Assembly (NCBI GenBank): GCA_007135895.1
Contig: SLHZ01000195.1
Location: forward strand, 1 to 8,717
Origin: Balneolales bacterium
GTDB taxonomy: Bacteria > Bacteroidota > Rhodothermia > Balneolales > Natronogracilivirgulaceae
Length of the DNA stretch: 8,717 nucleotides
Direction of reading: 5' to 3'
Positions 5,246-8,717 of this stretch are shown here, piece by piece. Position numbers and translations under genes: made by a program. Below the pieces are notes generated by a model. It was not told the origin of the DNA, searched no databases, and was given only the letters and a program-made list of their open reading frames with translations. The stretch's first letter is position 1. Every line of letters starts with the position of its first letter.

Positions 5246-7158
5246 ACGCCGGTGATTTGGAAAGGCTTTTTGAGGAAGTGGAATCGGCCGTGCTGAAAGA
5301 ACTGGAAGCCGTGCGTGAGCGTCCTGCCAGTGAGGTGCTGGCCGGTGGACAACGAACCGGCAAGAAACATGATGAGAAGCAGACCGATTACCGGTTTGAG
5401 TCGGCCAATGTGTCGCTGCGCTATGCCGAAGAGTGCCGGGCATTATTTCAGGAGGAAGTCCTGACCGTACATCCAGTAGAGTCGACCGATGATGCGATTG
5501 TGCTCCGTTTCCCCGGGGATTACGGGGAACAGATCCCTGAAATTGAGCTGGAATGGGAAAATGATTTTGTTTTAAGGCGCGTCCATGAGGCACTGGAGGA
5601 GCTTAAAATCGACCGGGACCGCAGAGATCGTATTCTGCGAATGCTGGAACCAAAGGGTGTGCGGGTAAGAAAGTCATCGAAAAGTGATATCCGGGATGAT
5701 GGACATCGCAATCACGCGCAACGCATGGCCATTGAGAAGGCATTGCGTCAACCGGTCAGTTTTCTGTGGGGACCACCGGGAACCGGCAAGACCGCCACGC
5801 TGGCTTATGTCATGGCCAACTTCATGTTGCGAGGCAAAAGCGTTTTGTTTGTTTCCAATACCAATCGAGCCGTTGATCACGGCATGCTGGGCCTGATGGA
5901 GGCGATGGAGGTCCTGCAGATGCGCGGTATTGAAGAGCGCATTACGCGTTTTGGCGATCGGGTGCTGGATAGCCCGAGGCTTGAGTCGATTCATTTCGAC
6001 CATCAGCTGGACGCGCTGCTTCGTGCCAGCCGACAGGCTGCTGCCGACCTGCAGCACTGGCTGGATGCCCGTCATCTGCCCGACCTCTCGAACGTGCAAG
6101 ATCAACTGATCACAGAGAAGATCGCAAAGCTTGGCGGGGAAGAGGCCATTGAGGAACGTATCGAAGAGCTGTTGCAGGGAGATCGGTCGGCATACCTGCA
6201 GCTGCGACGCTACCGGGTGGTGGGGACTACCCTGGCCAGGGTATGTACATCGGAGTTGCTTGAACGTATGGATTTTGATGCGGTGGTGGTTGATGAGGCC
6301 TCCATGGCCAACCTGCCCTACATGCTGATTATGGCATCGCGGGCCCGGGATCACCTGGTTATCGCCGGAGACCCCATGCAGCTTCCACCTATCGCTCAAA
6401 CCGCAGATCCGGTTTCCCGCAAAGTACTCGAACAGGATGTCTTCGCTCTTGTCTCCGGTGCCGGGGCAGCCGATGGACTGTTTCGATGGCACGACCGGAA
6501 TCAGTCTTATACCTCTTTCTTCCATACACAGTATCGCATGCAGCCCGGACTTGCAAGGGTAATCAGCGAAGTATTTTATGAGGGCAGGCTGGAGTCGGCA
6601 TCCGAAACGGAGAATGGCAAAGAGATGGTTGATCATCCTGTCCAACTGATCGACACCTCGTTTTTGAAACCCGTACTGACGCAGCAGGATCGGCGCCGGG
6701 GATTTCAGCCGGTCAATGAAACCCATCGAACAGTGCTGGAGGACCTGATTCGAAAATTGCTGACGGTATACCGGTATAGGCTCAGGGACATGGGAATTAT
6801 TGTACCGTTCCGGTCAAGTGTATGGCATTTGAGGCGGGAATTGAAAGCAAAGAACCGGTGGACGGAGCTGGAAATCGGAACCATCCACACTTTCCAGGGC
6901 AGGGAGAAACGTGTCATGATTCTTGATACGGTCATGAGCGGCGAGATGCGGGGCGGATCAGCCGTGCACTATCCCGTACGTCCTTTTGATGAGACCCGGA
7001 ACGGTCTTGCAGTACCCCGTCTCCTGAATGTGGCTTTTTCGCGAAGCAGGGAACGGCTCTATGTTTTGGCAGACATGCAACATATGCGCCGGGTCTATCA
7101 AGGGAAGTTTCTGGACAGGCTTTTACACCGGCTTCCCCTGCGTGATGACGCTTTCTGA
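5233..7158 (+). CDS. UPF1-like superfamily 1 DNA/RNA helicase
   Basis: A 641-residue ATP-dependent nucleic-acid helicase of the SF1B UPF1/DNA2/IGHMBP2-like group. All core motifs are present: Q motif around RNHAQ (159-163); Walker A GPPGTGKT (180-187); Ia SNTNRAVD (208-215); II VVVDEAS (351-357); III IAGDPMQLPP (377-386); IV TQYRMQPG (432-439); V TIHTFQGRE (550-558); VI NVAFSRSRERLYV (599-611). Residues 1-150 resemble the stalk and beta-barrel region before the RecA domains. No nuclease, zinc-finger or other appended domain is seen. ATG 5233 overlaps the regulator gene; GGAG at 5227-5230 is only 2 nt upstream of it, and GTG 5242 is an alternative start 11 nt from the same motif. The stop is 9 bases from the convergent mnmD stop. 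DNA versus RNA preference cannot be told from the sequence. Confidence 0.9.
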   Translation: MGSVNAGDLERLFEEVESAVLKELEAVRERPASEVLAGGQRTGKKHDEKQTDYRFESANVSLRYAEECRALFQEEVLTVHPVESTDDAIVLRFPGDYGEQIPEIELEWENDFVLRRVHEALEELKIDRDRRDRILRMLEPKGVRVRKSSKSDIRDDGHRNHAQRMAIEKALRQPVSFLWGPPGTGKTATLAYVMANFMLRGKSVLFVSNTNRAVDHGMLGLMEAMEVLQMRGIEERITRFGDRVLDSPRLESIHFDHQLDALLRASRQAAADLQHWLDARHLPDLSNVQDQLITEKIAKLGGEEAIEERIEELLQGDRSAYLQLRRYRVVGTTLARVCTSELLERMDFDAVVVDEASMANLPYMLIMASRARDHLVIAGDPMQLPPIAQTADPVSRKVLEQDVFALVSGAGAADGLFRWHDRNQSYTSFFHTQYRMQPGLARVISEVFYEGRLESASETENGKEMVDHPVQLIDTSFLKPVLTQQDRRRGFQPVNETHRTVLEDLIRKLLTVYRYRLRDMGIIVPFRSSVWHLRRELKAKNRWTELEIGTIHTFQGREKRVMILDTVMSGEMRGGSAVHYPVRPFDETRNGLAVPRLLNVAFSRSRERLYVLADMQHMRRVYQGKFLDRLLHRLPLRDDAF

Positions 7159-7167
7159 ATGACCCTG

Positions 7168-8052
7168 CTATTTCGCAGCAGCGAGGGATGAAGCCGAAAA
7201 ACGCTCTTTGAGCCGTGCTTCGTTAACACGTTTATAAGCGGTTAGTTTTTTCTCGGATACAGAAGCCAGTGTCATCTCCCTTTTGCCCGGTGGACCGTCG
7301 GCGCGGGCCACGTGCCACCCAGCCAGAACCATCGCGGCCCGGGCCCTGGTGGCCGAGCAATAGGTGCCCAAAACCGCCTGCTCTGATGCCTTCCGGATGA
7401 GCTTCTGAAACACCTCAAGAGTCCACATGTCCGGATTGACATCGGGTGAAAACGCGTCATGGAAAAAGAAATCGGCATCCTCTCCACGGGTGATATCCCA
7501 GTCCAAAAAATCGCCGTGATAAACATGCAAAGAGGTGTTGCCGAACTGGCCGGAATGTGTTTGGCCTGGTGTGCTTTCCGCCAGTTTACCGGAAAAATGG
7601 AGAAGCTCCGCCGACAACGATCCCGCTTGAGGGAAAAGATCCGAAAAATTCAGAGCACTCATGAGTTCTTGGGGAACCGGGTATTTTTCGACACTAAAAA
7701 ACCTGACCTTCGATCCGGATTTGCATTCCTTTCGCAGCGACTCAAGCATCAGAACATGAAATCCGGTTCCGAATCCGGTTTCAACGACGGTGAAATCAAG
7801 CTGATCCTGCAGTGCCCTGATAACGCCGGTCTGCTTAAAAAAAACATGACGGCTTTCCGTGTATGCGCCGGCCCGGTTGTGGTAGCACTGGTTGAACCGG
7901 GTGGAAAAGAGTGTGGGAGACCCGTCTTCGGTTATCACTATTCTGGCTGCATTTGAGGATTCAGAGCTGCAGCCGTAGAGTCGACTGTTGTAATCGGGAG
8001 AGCCTCTTTTGCCATCAGAGAGCCGATGGTCGTGATCCGTCCGCGAAGTCAT
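7168..8052 (-). CDS. mnmD: tRNA (5-methylaminomethyl-2-thiouridine34)-methyltransferase, MnmD
   Basis: A 294-residue SAM-dependent methyltransferase of the MnmC(m)/DUF752 family. It converts the 5-aminomethyl group on wobble uridine 34 to methylaminomethyl in tRNAs for Lys, Glu, Gln and others. Seen: TEDGSPTLFS (41-50) with ESRHVF (66-71); SAM motif I ETGFGTGFH (91-99); acidic VEKYP (121-125); catalytic-region HDAFSP (198-203) followed by NPDMWT (206-211); TYCSATRAR (230-238); and PPGKREM (254-260). The FAD oxidase half of E. coli MnmC is absent, as in many bacteria with a stand-alone MnmD. The first ~36 residues are an extra polar N-terminus. The start codon overlaps the stop of the upstream small regulator in an ATGA, so the two are co-transcribed and translationally coupled. 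It ends 9 bases from the convergent helicase gene. Confidence 0.9.
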   Translation of the reverse strand: MTSRTDHDHRLSDGKRGSPDYNSRLYGCSSESSNAARIVITEDGSPTLFSTRFNQCYHNRAGAYTESRHVFFKQTGVIRALQDQLDFTVVETGFGTGFHVLMLESLRKECKSGSKVRFFSVEKYPVPQELMSALNFSDLFPQAGSLSAELLHFSGKLAESTPGQTHSGQFGNTSLHVYHGDFLDWDITRGEDADFFFHDAFSPDVNPDMWTLEVFQKLIRKASEQAVLGTYCSATRARAAMVLAGWHVARADGPPGKREMTLASVSEKKLTAYKRVNEARLKERFSASSLAAAK

Positions 8053-8372
8053 GGTGTGTCTTGAAACTGAAGGAGAGGAAGCACCTGTCTTTTATAATCC
8101 AGAAGAGCGCTTCGACCCTTTTCGGTCAGAGCGGCCACTTTTTGGGTTCGGGAGCCATGGGTCCGGGTATGTGTGCTGATGTAACCGGCTTCTTCGAGTA
8201 CTTGTAGCTGTATGCCCAGATTCCCGTCGGTAGCGTTCACGGTATCCTTCAAATTGGAAAAATCGATTTCTTCCGAGTAGGCGATGGACGAGAGCATGGC
8301 CAGGCGCAACCGGTTATGGATGATCTTGTCGATTTTTTTGTAGTCAAATACTATGTATTTGGGTCTTCGCAT
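8049..8372 (-). CDS. Small winged-helix (HTH_34/MarR-like) transcriptional regulator
   Basis: A 107-residue single-domain DNA-binding protein. The N-terminal FDYKKIDKIIHNRLRLAMLS, the helix pair SNLKDTVNATDGNLGIQLQVLEEAGYI split by a turn near residue 48, and the wing up to ALTEKGR (81-87) match the winged-helix family seen in many Bacteroidota and related genomes. Known members are presumed repressors or activators without a recognised ligand domain; no sensor domain is visible here. ATG 8372 is chosen because it precedes the conserved FDYKKID start; no strong Shine-Dalgarno sequence is present. It is the first gene of a two-gene minus-strand operon, and its stop overlaps the mnmD start by 4 nt. 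It is divergent from the sugar kinase gene, so it may act on the shared 176-bp gap; that is inference. Confidence 0.82.
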   Translation of the reverse strand: MRRPKYIVFDYKKIDKIIHNRLRLAMLSSIAYSEEIDFSNLKDTVNATDGNLGIQLQVLEEAGYISTHTRTHGSRTQKVAALTEKGRSALLDYKRQVLPLLQFQDTP

Positions 8373-8407
8373 AACAGTTTGCCATTGAATCGGTTGTTAT
8401 CAGGTAT

Positions 8408-8467
8408 AGCCGGGGAGTTGATTTGCCGTTTTGCCGGGTGAGGATCGGAGAGTCAACCCGGCTTTTT
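8408..8467 (+). terminator. Terminator-like stem with two competing 5' arms upstream of pfkB
   Basis: On the plus strand GCCGGGT (8433-8439) pairs perfectly with ACCCGGC (8456-8462) around a 16-nt loop. TTTTT (8463-8467) follows, as in an intrinsic terminator. A second 5' arm, AGCCGGG (8408-8414) plus TTGA (8418-8421), can pair with the same 3' arm (CCCGGCT plus TCAA) with a 3-nt bulge. No plus-strand gene precedes it in the window, since the helicase is more than 1.2 kb upstream. It may be a leader attenuator for the sugar kinase or a block on antisense transcription. A possible promoter after it (TTCACA 8466-8471, TAAAAT 8491-8496, spacer 19) would argue against attenuation. Confidence 0.45.
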
Positions 8468-8548
8468 CACAGGAATTCATCCCGAAGCCGTAAAATTTGT
8501 ATCTTCCCACAGTTTTGCAAGAAATTGAAACAATTAAAAATTTTTTTT

Positions 8549-8717
8549 ATGAGTGTTCTAGTCGTTGGATCTGTTGCCTATGACGGGATAGAGGCTCCGG
8601 CCGGCAAGGTGGATCGCACCCTGGGCGGATCCGCAACCTATATTTCACTTTCGTCGCGGCTGCTCACGCAGCCCGTCCGCCTGGTCGGGACCGTTGGGTA
8701 CGATTTTGATGACGCTG
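8549..8717 (+). CDS. PfkB-family carbohydrate kinase (3'-partial)
   Basis: Only the first 56 codons are in the window. They show the ribokinase/PfkB N-terminus: the first strand SVLVVGSVAYD, then the substrate-binding GGSATYISLS motif near residues 26-35, then VRLVGTVGYDFDD (43-55), the G-x-D region of the family. These kinases phosphorylate sugars, nucleosides or related small molecules in the cytoplasm with ATP. The substrate cannot be told because the C-terminal anion-hole motif lies beyond the edge. The ATG at 8549 is preceded by an A/T-rich leader (AATTAAAAATTTTTTTT) with no Shine-Dalgarno sequence, as often seen in Bacteroidota-type genes. It is divergent from the small winged-helix regulator gene. 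Confidence 0.85.
   Translation, partial: MSVLVVGSVAYDGIEAPAGKVDRTLGGSATYISLSSRLLTQPVRLVGTVGYDFDDA

Noticed and set aside
5674..6726. Long minus-strand open frame (350 codons) antisense to the helicase
   Set aside because: It lies fully inside the helicase gene, whose motifs I-IV fall in this region. The antisense translation is Cys/His/Gln-rich with no recognisable domain, typical of a shadow frame.
5233..7158. Helicase as part of a known multi-gene defence system
   Set aside because: No nuclease, methylase, Argonaute or other recognised defence partner is present in the window. Only the GntR-type regulator is linked.
7165..7181. Hairpin CTGCT/AGCAG spanning the mnmD stop, as a terminator between convergent genes
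   Set aside because: The stem is only 5 bp with a 7-nt loop, and no T-tract follows on either strand.

Overview
The window is about 8.7 kb of ordinary-looking bacterial chromosome with tightly packed genes and GC content near one half by eye. Start codons mostly lack a strong Shine-Dalgarno sequence. The pfkB start is preceded by an A/T-rich leader, as is common in Bacteroidota and relatives. With the protein families present, this suggests the Bacteroidota/Balneolota/Rhodothermota group. That placement is an inference; no rRNA or marker gene is available to confirm it.

Layout, left to right. (1) The C-terminal part of an AAA+-type ATPase with a winged-helix tail runs in from the left edge (+). 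A hairpin in the gap separates it from an MscS-type mechanosensitive channel (+), whose first codons form a short imperfect repeat. (2) Convergent to the channel is a minus-strand pair. First is a D-Ala-D-Ala-ligase-like ATP-grasp protein. About 210 bp downstream, across a 26-bp tandem repeat array, is a KamA-family radical SAM protein. Terminator-like hairpins for this pair lie inside the 3' end of the channel gene. (3) Divergent from the pair is a plus-strand operon: a GntR-type regulator overlapping by 13 nt a complete UPF1-like superfamily 1 helicase. The divergent gap holds an inverted repeat that could be the regulator's operator. (4) A minus-strand pair follows, joined by an ATGA stop/start overlap: a small winged-helix regulator, then MnmD, a tRNA wobble-uridine methyltransferase. 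(5) After a 176-bp divergent gap with a terminator-like structure, a PfkB-family sugar kinase begins and runs off the right edge.

The most interesting part is the KamA-like/ATP-grasp pair. The KamA-like protein keeps the radical SAM cluster and the PLP lysine. It has lost one of the two lysine-binding aspartates (Asp293 to Gln), all zinc-binding cysteines, and part of the glycine-rich PLP loop. The ATP-grasp protein keeps its metal-binding residues but lacks the Ddl hallmark residues. Together they may make an undescribed beta-amino-acid-containing compound, possibly under GntR control. That is a hypothesis. The rest is conventional, apart from the unusual regulator-helicase pairing.
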